Shown: positions 16,331 through 24,112 of the stretch, in pieces
Layout of the letters: every line of letters starts with the position of its first letter
Position numbering within the stretch: position 1 is the stretch's first letter
NCBI GenBank assembly: GCA_028691175.1
Contig: JAQUZU010000012.1
Coordinates: 1 to 26,857, forward strand
Direction of reading: 5' to 3'
Length of the DNA stretch: 26,857 nucleotides
DNA from: Candidatus Kapaibacterium sp.
GTDB lineage: Bacteria; Bacteroidota; Ignavibacteria; Kapaibacteriales; UBA2268
Made by a program: the position numbers and the translations under genes
The notes under the pieces: model-generated
The model's database searches: none
Told to the model about the DNA's origin: nothing
What the model saw: the letters and a program-made list of their open reading frames with translations, nothing else

Positions 16331-16362
16331 CAAAATTACAATTATTTTCGCGAATATCCTAA
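16331..16362 (-). promoter_or_regulatory. Extended promoter of the parvulin operon
   Basis: Reading the minus strand: TTAGG (16362-16358), 19 bases, TAATTTTG (16338-16331). The spacer contains TTCGCGAAAATAATTG. Start of transcription would be near 16324, a leader of about 54 bases. Confidence 0.65.
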
Positions 16363-16527
16363 TATTTTTCCGTTGCACGGGGTGTGCATTTCCTCCGACA
16401 GCCGAGGCATTCGGAAAATTGCGTCAGCATTCCGTGCTTTATGTAATATTTTTCAAATCTTTGTTTTTTTTCGCAATAAATAATAATTCCGTCCGTCATT
16501 TTGAAAACATTAATGTAGGAAATATAA

Positions 16528-17046
16528 ATGACGTTAGAAATTATATCTTTTGTTGTGTTTGCGTTGCTTGCAATTGCCAGCGCGCTATTAGTCATCACGG
16601 CTAAACATCCGGTAGTCTCTGCAATGAGCATGATATTTCACTTCTTCATGCTTGCGGGGCTTTATCTTACGCTTTCGGCACAATTCATTGCAGTAATGCA
16701 GGTTATGGTTTATGCCGGTGCGATAATGGTATTGGTAGTTTTCGCAATAATGTTGCTTAATCTCGGCGACGAAGGCAAATTACGCAGCGGTTTCAACTTC
16801 CGCAAGTTGGTTGCCTGGTTCTTGGGTGGTGCTTTGGCGGTGCAAATCGCAGTTCTTCTATCGAACGGTGCGCTCTCGAATACTGCAATCTCCGAGAAAG
16901 CAAGCGAACTTGGCACCGCACAGGTTATCGGTGGCGAGTTATTTACAAATTATATTTACCCGATTGAAATTGTCGGCATTCTGCTGTTCGCCGCAATCGT
17001 CGGAGCAATTTATATGGCAAAGAAAAACTTGCCGACCGAGGAATAG
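16528..17046 (+). CDS. nuoJ: NADH-quinone oxidoreductase subunit J
   Basis: Membrane subunit of respiratory complex I. The 172 residues form five hydrophobic segments with the NuoJ pattern: a first helix, [54 protein letters not shown], a connecting loop (GDEGKLRSG), two more helices and a soluble tail with [23 protein letters not shown]. The YAGAIMVL motif in the third helix, which helps gate the quinone/proton path, is intact. A GGAA stretch precedes the ATG. The promoter is not clear; AATCTTTG at 16456-16463 is the best candidate. It is followed eight bases later by nuoK, but no other nuo gene is present in the window. Confidence 0.95.
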   Translation: MTLEIISFVVFALLAIASALLVITAKHPVVSAMSMIFHFFMLAGLYLTLSAQFIAVMQVMVYAGAIMVLVVFAIMLLNLGDEGKLRSGFNFRKLVAWFLGGALAVQIAVLLSNGALSNTAISEKASELGTAQVIGGELFTNYIYPIEIVGILLFAAIVGAIYMAKKNLPTEE

Positions 17047-17054
17047 GAGATATT

Positions 17055-17363
17055 ATGCAAGCAATTCCAATGGAATTTTATTTGATTTTGTCGGGCATAC
17101 TGTTCACGATCGGCGTAATCGGTGTATTGACCCGACGGAACGCGATCATCATTTTTATGTCGATCGAATTAATGCTGAACAGCGTAAATTTGTCGCTGGT
17201 TACTTTTTCGTCTTTTATGGGCGACGCAGCCGGCGAAATTTTCGTCTTCTTTGTGATGGCAGTTGCCGCTGCAGAATCTGCTGTCGGATTAGCCGTAATT
17301 CTGGCTTTGTTCCGTAAAAAGCAGACAGTAGACGTCGATAAAATCAATTTGATTAAGTGGTAA
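17055..17363 (+). CDS. nuoK: NADH-quinone oxidoreductase subunit K
   Basis: Proton-pumping membrane subunit of complex I (MrpC/NuoK family). 102 residues, the usual length, with three helices. The two membrane glutamates needed for proton translocation are present in [14 protein letters not shown] and [13 protein letters not shown]. The ATG at 17055 follows AGGAG at 17045-17049, a better ribosome binding site than for the ATG five codons later. A strong terminator lies 23 bases after the stop, so the transcript does not extend into an nuoL gene. Confidence 0.96.
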   Translation: MQAIPMEFYLILSGILFTIGVIGVLTRRNAIIIFMSIELMLNSVNLSLVTFSSFMGDAAGEIFVFFVMAVAAAESAVGLAVILALFRKKQTVDVDKINLIKW

Positions 17364-17386
17364 AACCGCTATAGTTTTTACATTTT

Positions 17387-17413
17387 GGGCGGACTGTGTT
17401 CGCCCGTTTTTTT
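17387..17413 (+). terminator. Strong terminator of nuoJK
   Basis: GGGCGGAC (17387-17394) pairs with GTTCGCCC (17398-17405), including one G-U wobble, around a TGT loop. After one G a run of seven T follows (17407-17413). Confidence 0.85.
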
Positions 17414-17487
17414 ATTTCAACATCCGTTCAATCGCATCACCCAATTGAACCAAATAAATAATGATATAATATTTCGGGAGAAAAAAA

Positions 17488-18048
17488 ATGAGCACAGAAT
17501 TAGTAATAATTATTGCAGCCGTACTATTATTGTTGGTATTACTTTATAATACGGTTATTTCGAAGCGAAATCAAGTAAACAACGCATTTGCATCAATTGA
17601 TGCCATCTTAAAAAAACGCTATGATTTATTGCCGAACCTGATTGAAACGGTTAAGGCATACATGCAGCACGAAAAATCTACATTGACCGAAATCACTGAA
17701 CTTCGCGCAAAAGCAACTAAGGGCACTCTAGGCGACAACGAAAAAATCGAACTAAACAACAAACTCGGCCAAGCCCTGCGCTCGGTAAGTATAGCAGTAG
17801 AAAATTATCCTGAACTGAAAGCAAACACTAATTTCCTGCAGCTGCAAGCCGCTATGAACGAGGTAGAAGAGCAGCTTTCCGCCGCTCGCCGCGCATTCAA
17901 CGCCGCAGCCACTTCGTATAATAACGCTGTACAGATGTTTCCGACGAACATTATCGCCGGAATTTTCGGCTTTAAAGCACGCACCCTCTTCGAGGCAAAC
18001 GAAACAGAACGCAAAAATATCGACGCCGGTGCAATGTTTAGGCAGTAA
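17488..18048 (+). CDS. lemA: LemA family protein
   Basis: 186 residues: one N-terminal membrane segment (about 3-22, LVIIIAAVLLLLVLLYN) and a long helical domain. The LemA signature follows it, RNQVNNAFASIDAILKKRYDLLPNLIETVKAYM, then the NFLQLQAAMNEVEEQLSAARRAFNAAATSYNNAVQMFP stretch and FPTNIIAGIFGF. Function is not established; members are membrane-anchored helical-bundle proteins usually encoded next to DUF3137 or TPM-domain genes, as here (DUF3137 after two bases). GGGAG lies eight bases before the ATG. First gene of a cluster of four close genes. Confidence 0.94.
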   Translation: MSTELVIIIAAVLLLLVLLYNTVISKRNQVNNAFASIDAILKKRYDLLPNLIETVKAYMQHEKSTLTEITELRAKATKGTLGDNEKIELNNKLGQALRSVSIAVENYPELKANTNFLQLQAAMNEVEEQLSAARRAFNAAATSYNNAVQMFPTNIIAGIFGFKARTLFEANETERKNIDAGAMFRQ

Positions 18049-18050
18049 TT

Positions 18051-19046
18051 ATGAAAACTAAAAACGAATTTCAGGAATTTTTTCGAAATGATCTTACGGT
18101 ACATTTCGCCTCGTTAGACACATTGCGTAAATCGATGCTCCGCCGGATTTTCCGCGACACCGGAATTTTCATTGTGGCGCTTGCTTTATTATTTATTGTC
18201 TGTTTCTATATCAACAATGCAGTTTATGGCGTTTGGTTCGACGAAAATGAAGCAAATGTTCCGCTGATAGTTGCGACCGTAGTAACAATTACGGGCTTTT
18301 TTATATACTTGGGTGCAATACATAAATCGAAGGAAAAATTCAGAAAAAGCTACAAAGAACAGATTATCAAGCCGATAATCAAATTTATCCATCCTTCGCT
18401 CGAATATGATCCGGGAAATTTCATCCAAAATCATGAATTTGCACGCTCGCAAATTTTTTTGGAAAACGCGGACACTTATTCCGGCGACGACTTGGTAAAA
18501 GGTCAAATCGATAAAACGAAAATACGCTTCTCGGAAGTTCATGCATCATATACAACTCAGTCGAAGAATCAGCACAAAGAAGCAATTTTCGACGGAATAT
18601 TTTTCATCGCTGACTTCAACAAGAATTTCAAAGGAAAATATTATGTTTTGCCGGATTCTGCAGAGCGAATTTTCGGCAAATTTGGCCAGAAGTTTCAAAA
18701 ACTTGCGACAAACCGTGGAAAACTCGTTGAACTCGAGGATCCGGATTTCGAGCGTCTTTTTGTGGTTTATGGTTCCGACCAAGTCGAGGCACGCTACATT
18801 CTATCGCCTGCCCTGATGGCTCGAATGACTGCCATGAAGAAAGATTTTCCGGATAATCTGTATTTTAGTTTTGTCGGCTCGCAAATCAATGTGGCAATTT
18901 CGCAACGAGGTGAACAGTTTGAGCAAAGCCTTTTCCGCACAGTCGATAATGAAAAGCAAATCACTAAATTTTTTCATCTGCTCTCAAGCGTAATCGGCAT
19001 TGTCGAAGAACTCAACTTGAACACGCGCATTTGGAGCAAAGAATAG
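18051..19046 (+). CDS. DUF3137 family membrane protein
   Basis: 331 residues with two membrane segments (about 36-57, FIVALALLFIVCFYI, and 72-92, LIVATVVTITGFFIYLG) followed by a long cytoplasmic domain. That domain contains the family-like FARSQIFLENADTYSGDDLVKGQI, IRFSEVHASY, IFDGIFFIADFNKNFKGKYYVLPD, FERLFVVYGSDQVEARYILSP and LYFSFVGSQINVAIS stretches, as in DUF3137 proteins found beside lemA. The start lies two bases after the lemA stop. Function unknown; the fixed pairing suggests the two act together at the inner membrane. Confidence 0.88.
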   Translation: MKTKNEFQEFFRNDLTVHFASLDTLRKSMLRRIFRDTGIFIVALALLFIVCFYINNAVYGVWFDENEANVPLIVATVVTITGFFIYLGAIHKSKEKFRKSYKEQIIKPIIKFIHPSLEYDPGNFIQNHEFARSQIFLENADTYSGDDLVKGQIDKTKIRFSEVHASYTTQSKNQHKEAIFDGIFFIADFNKNFKGKYYVLPDSAERIFGKFGQKFQKLATNRGKLVELEDPDFERLFVVYGSDQVEARYILSPALMARMTAMKKDFPDNLYFSFVGSQINVAISQRGEQFEQSLFRTVDNEKQITKFFHLLSSVIGIVEELNLNTRIWSKE

Positions 19047-19054
19047 GCACTTTC

Positions 19055-19432
19055 TTGGAAAAATTAATTTTCATAGTTATAGGGGGAATTGCAGGAGCAA
19101 TTTCCCGCTTTTATCTGTCGAATTTCGTAAATTTGCATCAGTTTTTCGGGATGAAAATCGGCACGATTGCAGTAAATCTGATTGGATCTTTCGCGATTGG
19201 CATCGTCTGGGGATTAATCGAAAATCGCAGTTTTGACCCGCGCCTGAAACTTCTGATTACAACCGGATTTCTCGGCTGCTTCACCACTTTTTCGACTTTT
19301 TCACTCGAAACACTTCAATATTTTAACGCCGGCGAAATCGGCAAAGCCTTCGCAAACGTCGCTATCAGCACGATTTGCGGAATTGCACTCGTCTTCCTCG
19401 GCTATTTTATTGCTAAATATTTCACGAAATAA
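19055..19432 (+). CDS. crcB: Fluoride ion exporter CrcB/Fluc, probable TTG start
   Basis: Passive fluoride channel that keeps cytosolic fluoride low, normally a dual-topology dimer of a four-helix subunit. The 125 residues show GGIAGAISRFYLS, the GTIAVNLIGSFAIGIVWG segment with the conserved Asn, and TTGFLGCFTTFSTFSLE with the Phe and Thr/Ser track residues. There is no ATG before the second helix, so a TTG start is needed; 19055 (MEKLIFIVIGG) gives the standard N-terminus, eight bases after the DUF3137 stop. A TTG at 19031 would add eight residues and overlap DUF3137. Only one crcB is visible, so a homodimer is expected. No fluoride riboswitch is seen in front of the cluster. Confidence 0.93.
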   Translation: MEKLIFIVIGGIAGAISRFYLSNFVNLHQFFGMKIGTIAVNLIGSFAIGIVWGLIENRSFDPRLKLLITTGFLGCFTTFSTFSLETLQYFNAGEIGKAFANVAISTICGIALVFLGYFIAKYFTK

Positions 19433-19433
19433 T

Positions 19434-20258
19434 ATGTCTATATCTCAATTTGAAATTCAAAATCCGGACGGCACAACAATTTTTGGAGATTATCAAAAAT
19501 CTGCAAATCAGCCTCAAAAAAGCAAATTTGCCATAATTCTACACGGTTTTAAAGGAAATCACCGCTGGGGATTTCTGCCGACGTTGCGGGATTTGTTCGC
19601 CGCAAATGGTTATAACGCAATAGCTTACACGCATTCATTCAGCGGATATATCCCGGATTCGCCAAAATACGACATCGATAAATTTCGCCGCACGACCGTT
19701 ACACAGCAGCTCAAAGACCTGCAGAAAGTAATACGCAGCATAAAATCCGATTTCGAGACAGCACCGGATATCACTATTTGCGGACACTCGATGGGCGCGG
19801 CAATTGCATTGGTATATTCGGCTCTGCACCCGGAAGACAATATTTCCAAACTCGTCATGCTCGCGCCGGTGGCGACTTTTGATCGATACTATACCGAACG
19901 CCAGAAAGAACAATGGCGCCGCGACGGTTTTCTTGAATTTTATAATCCGAAAGTTGATCAAAAAATGGCACTCGATTTATCATTTCTTGTCGATATCGAA
20001 CAAAATTACGAAAAATACAATCCGCTTAAAGCCGCAAAGACCACAAAATCCAGAATTTTCCTTGCCCACGGCGAGCAAGACCTTACTTCGAAAATTTGCG
20101 AATCCGAGATATTATACGAACAGATGAATCAGAATTCTGTCGAATTTAACAGATTTTCACACTGTAATCACGCTTTTAACTGGGATATAAATCGCAACGA
20201 CTCTGAACCGCTGAAAATTCTCTGTGAATCTCTTTCATTATTCTTAAACAGGGAATAA
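19434..20258 (+). CDS. Alpha/beta hydrolase (serine esterase/acylaminoacyl-type)
   Basis: 274 residues without a signal peptide, so cytosolic. The fold is clear: FAIILHGFKGNHRWGF with the oxyanion HG motif, the nucleophile elbow GHSMGA (Ser119), the acid in HGEQDLTSK (Asp216) and the base in SHCNHAF (His246). The HGF-x-G-x(8)-L-x(4)-A-x(2)-G-Y-N spacing is typical of small esterases and peptidase-S9-like hydrolases, but the substrate cannot be inferred. The ATG at 19434 is one base after the crcB stop, so translation is likely coupled; an earlier ATG in frame lies within crcB. Last gene of the lemA cluster. Confidence 0.85.
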   Translation: MSISQFEIQNPDGTTIFGDYQKSANQPQKSKFAIILHGFKGNHRWGFLPTLRDLFAANGYNAIAYTHSFSGYIPDSPKYDIDKFRRTTVTQQLKDLQKVIRSIKSDFETAPDITICGHSMGAAIALVYSALHPEDNISKLVMLAPVATFDRYYTERQKEQWRRDGFLEFYNPKVDQKMALDLSFLVDIEQNYEKYNPLKAAKTTKSRIFLAHGEQDLTSKICESEILYEQMNQNSVEFNRFSHCNHAFNWDINRNDSEPLKILCESLSLFLNRE

Positions 20259-20300
20259 TTTTTTGCGAGAGATGTGAATTTTTGATTTTTTTTAGTTTTA

Positions 20301-20332
20301 TTTGTTTTTTATAAAAAGTTTTTATATATTTG
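20301..20332 (+). promoter_or_regulatory. Promoter of the AT-rich secreted protein gene
   Basis: TTTG at 20301-20304 and TATATTTG at 20325-20332 are separated by 20 bases. The predicted leader is about 105 bases, the longest in the window; it includes the direct repeat ATTTTATA and ends in AAAGGA eight bases before the ATG. Confidence 0.65.
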
Positions 20333-20444
20333 TATATTATAAAAATGATATAAATCAAGACCGATCTTTGAAAACAGGATAAATCAACGGCACAGCGGAG
20401 GAAATTTTATAGAATTTTATAAAAAAATATAAAGGAATAAAAAA

Positions 20445-21164
20445 ATGAAAGCTAATAAAATATCATATTATTTGTGTGCAATTTTCGCTTTAGTAATTAT
20501 GTTAATTCCAAATATGGCTAAAGCAGAAACTACCCTGAAAGGTGATTTTTGTATCGCAGGCGTCTGGTATTCCGGAACAATTTCTGCCTCATCAATAACA
20601 TTAAAAGACGGCGTTGCGTATGTGTATCCACCTTGGAAATTTACAACTGAAAATGGTACTGTAATTTCTAATGATCATATCGGTATTATATTGCCGTATT
20701 TGCAACCCGGAAAGATTGCAAGTGGAAGTAATGCTTCTGCACCTGAGTTTTCCGAAGTCAACACTCAAGACGAAATGATGGACTTTATCGGAAATTTTTT
20801 AAGCAACAAAATAATTGTAGATGCCGACCCTTCACTACCATATTCCGGCAAAATGTTTACTTTTAAAGGAGTTAATTTAGAAGACTTCAAAGTCAAAAAT
20901 AATATTAATATTTCTGTTTCCGGAAGAACCGGTGTTGTAATCACCGGCAACGGTAGCATAAACGTAAAAATATTTGACATTCTTACCGGTGAAACAGTAT
21001 TAATACAAAGTGCTGATCAGAGTATAACTATACCGACTAACACTTTTACAAATGAGAAAACTCACTATTTATTGCAAGCGACAGATTCACAAAATAAAGT
21101 TGCAAGCATGCAAGTCATTCGTGATGGCGAAAATCTTCTTACGACTGTTTCTAACATTGAATAA
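20445..21164 (+). CDS. Secreted protein of unknown function with a sorting-domain-like C-terminus
   Basis: 239 residues. The signal peptide is clear (MKANK, hydrophobic core FALVIMLIP, cleavage probably after MAKA). The middle part has no motif I recognise. The last 75 residues (about 155-230) run NISVSGRTGVVITGNGSINVKIFDILTGETVLIQ then THYLLQATDSQNKVASMQVIR. The alternation and the IFDILTGE turn resemble the beta-sandwich C-terminal domains that route proteins through the type IX secretion system, but about 15 extra residues follow and the hallmark ending is not exact. Codon choice is more AT-rich than in the neighbouring genes. Promoter and a good ribosome binding site (AAAGGA) support expression. 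Confidence 0.7.
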   Translation: MKANKISYYLCAIFALVIMLIPNMAKAETTLKGDFCIAGVWYSGTISASSITLKDGVAYVYPPWKFTTENGTVISNDHIGIILPYLQPGKIASGSNASAPEFSEVNTQDEMMDFIGNFLSNKIIVDADPSLPYSGKMFTFKGVNLEDFKVKNNINISVSGRTGVVITGNGSINVKIFDILTGETVLIQSADQSITIPTNTFTNEKTHYLLQATDSQNKVASMQVIRDGENLLTTVSNIE

Positions 21165-21201
21165 TAATTTTTTTGATACAGCCTTCTGCTGTGCCGCAAA
21201 A

Positions 21202-21254
21202 TCGTATTTAGCCTGATTTTATCGTATCTTTTTCCGCATTTTTTCGTATTTTTG
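21202..21254 (+). promoter_or_regulatory. S9 peptidase promoter with three phased TCGTAT repeats
   Basis: TATTTTTG at 21247-21254 matches the -7 element; no TTTG is seen upstream. TCGTAT occurs at 21202-21207, 21222-21227 and 21244-21249, spaced 20 and 22 bases, the last overlapping the -7 element. These could be operator half-sites on one face of the helix. Confidence 0.4.
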
Positions 21255-21300
21255 TATTTAGGAAAACTATAATTAATACAATATATACGGAGAAACATTT

Positions 21301-24057
21301 ATGCAATTAAACAACATATTTCGGCGCATTTTGCCGGCAATATGCGGAGTTTTGCTGCTTAGCTTATGCAGCGTATCGGCACAGAAAAAGTATCTGTCAA
21401 ACGACGACGCGATGAAATTGCGGCGCATGGCGGGACGTGTCTTCAGCGAGAACGGAAACTATTTCGCTTATTACACGATGCCGGACCGCGGCAATCTCGA
21501 AGGTTGCCTCTATTCTGTATTGAAAGATACGACTTACAGAATTCCGAACGGCAAGTCCCCGAGTTTTAATCAATCCGCCGATTGGGCATTTTTTGAAATT
21601 GCTCCGACAGGAGTTGAAAGCGAAAAAACCGGCGATAAAAAGCCGAAAAACGGCTTGGCTATCGTCAAAACCGAAACCGGCGAGACTACTTTCCTGAAAA
21701 ATGTCGGCAAATATATTCCTACTAACGACGGACAGTGGTTGGCATATTCGTCAATTGCAAGCAAGCCGGAAAAACCGGAAGAAAAGAAAAAAAACCGTCC
21801 GGTCGGCAATACAATTTTCTTACGTAACCTTGCAAGTGAAGGCGAAATCGAAATCAGCAATGTCTCGCAATTTGAGTTTGACAGCACCTCGACTTACTTT
21901 GTTTTTGTTCGCGAGGATAAAACCGCAGAAAACAACGGTCTGTTTTATATCAACTTAAAGGGCGGATTCGCCGCACCGATGAAAATCGAAGCAGACACGA
22001 ATTGCCATATTGCAAACCTCTGCTGGAACAACAAAAAGAATCTGCTGGCATACACCGCCGGACGCGAACGATTCGACGGCGCACCGGACACACTTGCCCT
22101 GAAACTTTGGTATCCGGAGACAAAACGCACCGAGATTATCGTAGATTCAACTAAAATGCGTCCCAATTTGCGCATTCCGCAGGCGAACGAACTTCGCTGG
22201 ACAAAAGACGGCGAAAGACTTTTCTTCGGTACAAAACTTAAAAGCGACACCTCCGAATTTTTCCCGGATATCACTTATAACGATTCAAATTATTACAATA
22301 TAGACACAATTTTAACGCAAACAACCCTCGACATGTGGCACGTAAAAGATCCGCGCATCAAAACATACCAGCATGTATGGTGGGACGAAAATAAGGACAA
22401 AACATTTACTGCAGTATTCGATTTGCTGAACATGCAGTACGTTCAACTTGCCGACACAAACCTTCCGGACGTAATGTTTGCCGAAAATGCCGACTATACA
22501 ATCGGTTCAACCGACCTCCCGTATCTCTATAAAAGCACTTGGGACATCGGCTGTGCAGATATTTACAAAGTCAATATCCACAGCGGCGAAAAAACTCTCG
22601 TCGCAGAAAATGTATATAGCAATCCGACTCTCTCACCACTCGGAAATTACACAGCATACTACAAAGAACGCCAGTGGTATCTCCACAACAATAAACTCGG
22701 CGAAACCATCTGCTTGACAGATAAAGCAAACGTTACATTCTATGACGACAAAGATGACCATCCGGGAATTCCGAGCGAGTTCGGTGCCGGCGGCTGGCTC
22801 GATAACGACGAAGGACTCATGCTCTATGATCGCTACGATATATGGCTGTTCAATACTTCAAACCCGCAGGCTCCGCTCAATCTGACTGACGCCGCAGGAC
22901 GTCGCACAAACAACACTTATCGCGTAATTCGCACGAACAGCGAAAAGCCGAGTTTTGCACGCAATGAAATCATTTATTTAACTCAATTCGACAACATAGC
23001 AAAAACTCGCGGCATCGCAGAAATGGACTTGAGCATTCTCGGCGCTACATCAATCATAATGGAAGAAAACGACATTCGCTTTGTCGGAAAAGCCAAAAAT
23101 GCCGAAAAATATCTATTCAGCAAAGAATCGTATGATATCTTCCCTGATGTATGGCTTACAGATGCCGATTTCGTTGCTCCAAAACAAATTACCAACGTCA
23201 ACCCGACAATGCACGACTACCTCTGGGGCACAATGCACCTTATGGACTACGTTTCCGCAGTTGGCGATACGCTCGGTGGCTACTACATTATGCCGGAAAA
23301 TCCGGTTCCGGGCAAGCGCTATCCGGTTGTAATTTTTTTCTACGAAATGGAGAGCGACGACGCACATAGTTTCATGATACCATGGAATAATCACCTCCCG
23401 ACAGGTCCGATGTACGCCGGCGACGATTATATTCTCTTCTTCCCGGACGTCCGCTTCCAAGTCGGCAATCCCGGGCAGTCTTCGCTCGATTGCCTTATTC
23501 CGGCATGCCGCAAGCTCGGTCAGCTCGGCGTTGCAGATACAAACAATATTGGCCTCTGGGGACACTCTTGGAGCGGCTATCAGGCAGCGTTTAACATCAC
23601 ACGTACAGATTACTTTAAATGCGTTATAGCCGGAGCACCGGTCGGCAACATGACAAGTGCTTATAGCGGCATACGCCTTGCAAGCGGTCTGACTCGCCAA
23701 TTCCAATATGAATTGCAGCAAAGCCGTATCGGCGGTTCGCTCTGGGATTCGCTCGATTCGTACATCCGCAACTCCCCGATTTTCTTTGCGAACAAAGTCA
23801 ATACCCCGATTTTAATAGAATTTGGCAACCAAGACGACGCAGTGCCTTGGACGCAGGGCATGGAACTTTTCCTCGCCCTCAGACGTGCACAGAAAGATGC
23901 AATCATGCTCGAATATCGCAACGAGCCGCATCATCCGCGCAAATATCACAATCGTTTGGACTACAATATCCGAATGAAAGAATACTATGACTATCATTTA
24001 AAGGGCAAGCCCGCCGCAGACTGGATTCTTCACGGAATCGAATATCGCGGAAAATGA
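21301..24057 (+). CDS. Large secreted S9-family (prolyl oligopeptidase type) peptidase
   Basis: 918 residues. A signal peptide (basic start, IAICGVLLL-like core, cut near SVSAQ) indicates periplasmic location. An N-terminal beta-propeller of repeated strand units spans roughly 30-630, and the C-terminal alpha/beta hydrolase catalytic domain roughly 660-910. The triad can be placed: Ser756 in GHSWSGYQ, Asp845 in FGNQDDAVPW, and His877 or His878 in EPHHPRKYHNR. Many Bacteroidota relatives read GHSWGGYQ, so the second Gly of the elbow is replaced by Ser here. The closing DYHLKGKPAADWILHGIEYRGK is typical of this subgroup, which trims peptides in the periplasm. Monocistronic, with a bidirectional terminator after it. 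Confidence 0.9.
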   Translation: MQLNNIFRRILPAICGVLLLSLCSVSAQKKYLSNDDAMKLRRMAGRVFSENGNYFAYYTMPDRGNLEGCLYSVLKDTTYRIPNGKSPSFNQSADWAFFEIAPTGVESEKTGDKKPKNGLAIVKTETGETTFLKNVGKYIPTNDGQWLAYSSIASKPEKPEEKKKNRPVGNTIFLRNLASEGEIEISNVSQFEFDSTSTYFVFVREDKTAENNGLFYINLKGGFAAPMKIEADTNCHIANLCWNNKKNLLAYTAGRERFDGAPDTLALKLWYPETKRTEIIVDSTKMRPNLRIPQANELRWTKDGERLFFGTKLKSDTSEFFPDITYNDSNYYNIDTILTQTTLDMWHVKDPRIKTYQHVWWDENKDKTFTAVFDLLNMQYVQLADTNLPDVMFAENADYTIGSTDLPYLYKSTWDIGCADIYKVNIHSGEKTLVAENVYSNPTLSPLGNYTAYYKERQWYLHNNKLGETICLTDKANVTFYDDKDDHPGIPSEFGAGGWLDNDEGLMLYDRYDIWLFNTSNPQAPLNLTDAAGRRTNNTYRVIRTNSEKPSFARNEIIYLTQFDNIAKTRGIAEMDLSILGATSIIMEENDIRFVGKAKNAEKYLFSKESYDIFPDVWLTDADFVAPKQITNVNPTMHDYLWGTMHLMDYVSAVGDTLGGYYIMPENPVPGKRYPVVIFFYEMESDDAHSFMIPWNNHLPTGPMYAGDDYILFFPDVRFQVGNPGQSSLDCLIPACRKLGQLGVADTNNIGLWGHSWSGYQAAFNITRTDYFKCVIAGAPVGNMTSAYSGIRLASGLTRQFQYELQQSRIGGSLWDSLDSYIRNSPIFFANKVNTPILIEFGNQDDAVPWTQGMELFLALRRAQKDAIMLEYRNEPHHPRKYHNRLDYNIRMKEYYDYHLKGKPAADWILHGIEYRGK

Positions 24058-24068
24058 TGACAGATACG

Positions 24069-24098
24069 AAAAAGGCAGGTCCGAAAACCTGCCTTTTT
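24069..24098. terminator. Bidirectional terminator between the S9 peptidase and ettA
   Basis: A 12-bp perfect stem (24069-24080 with 24087-24098) with a CCGAAA loop, flanked by an A-run on one side and a T-run on the other, so it can act on both convergent genes. It lies 11 bases after the peptidase stop and 14 bases beyond the ettA stop. Confidence 0.9.
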
Positions 24099-24112
24099 TT
24101 GTCGTTTATTTT

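Noticed and set aside
16371..16420. Small inverted repeats (TGCAC/GTGCA, TCCGA/TCGGA) between the parvulin and nuoJ genes
   Set aside because: Each stem is only five bases, and there is no T-run, promoter overlap or second copy in the window.
16359..16499. A 46-codon minus-strand frame with several Cys between the parvulin promoter and nuoJ
   Set aside because: It has no ribosome binding site and its end lies inside the parvulin promoter; composition alone does not support a gene.
17406..17487. A fluoride riboswitch in front of the lemA-crcB cluster
   Set aside because: The stretch between the nuoK terminator and lemA is short and AT-rich, without the conserved pseudoknot core. None is seen directly before crcB, which starts within eight bases of the previous gene.
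21178..21192. A hairpin (ACAGC/GCTGT) after the secreted protein gene as terminator
   Set aside because: The stem is five bases and no T-run follows it; the T-run lies before the stem.
23113..23721. A 202-codon minus-strand open frame inside the S9 peptidase gene
   Set aside because: It is antisense to the catalytic domain, where the plus strand has clear motifs, and the translation has no recognisable features.
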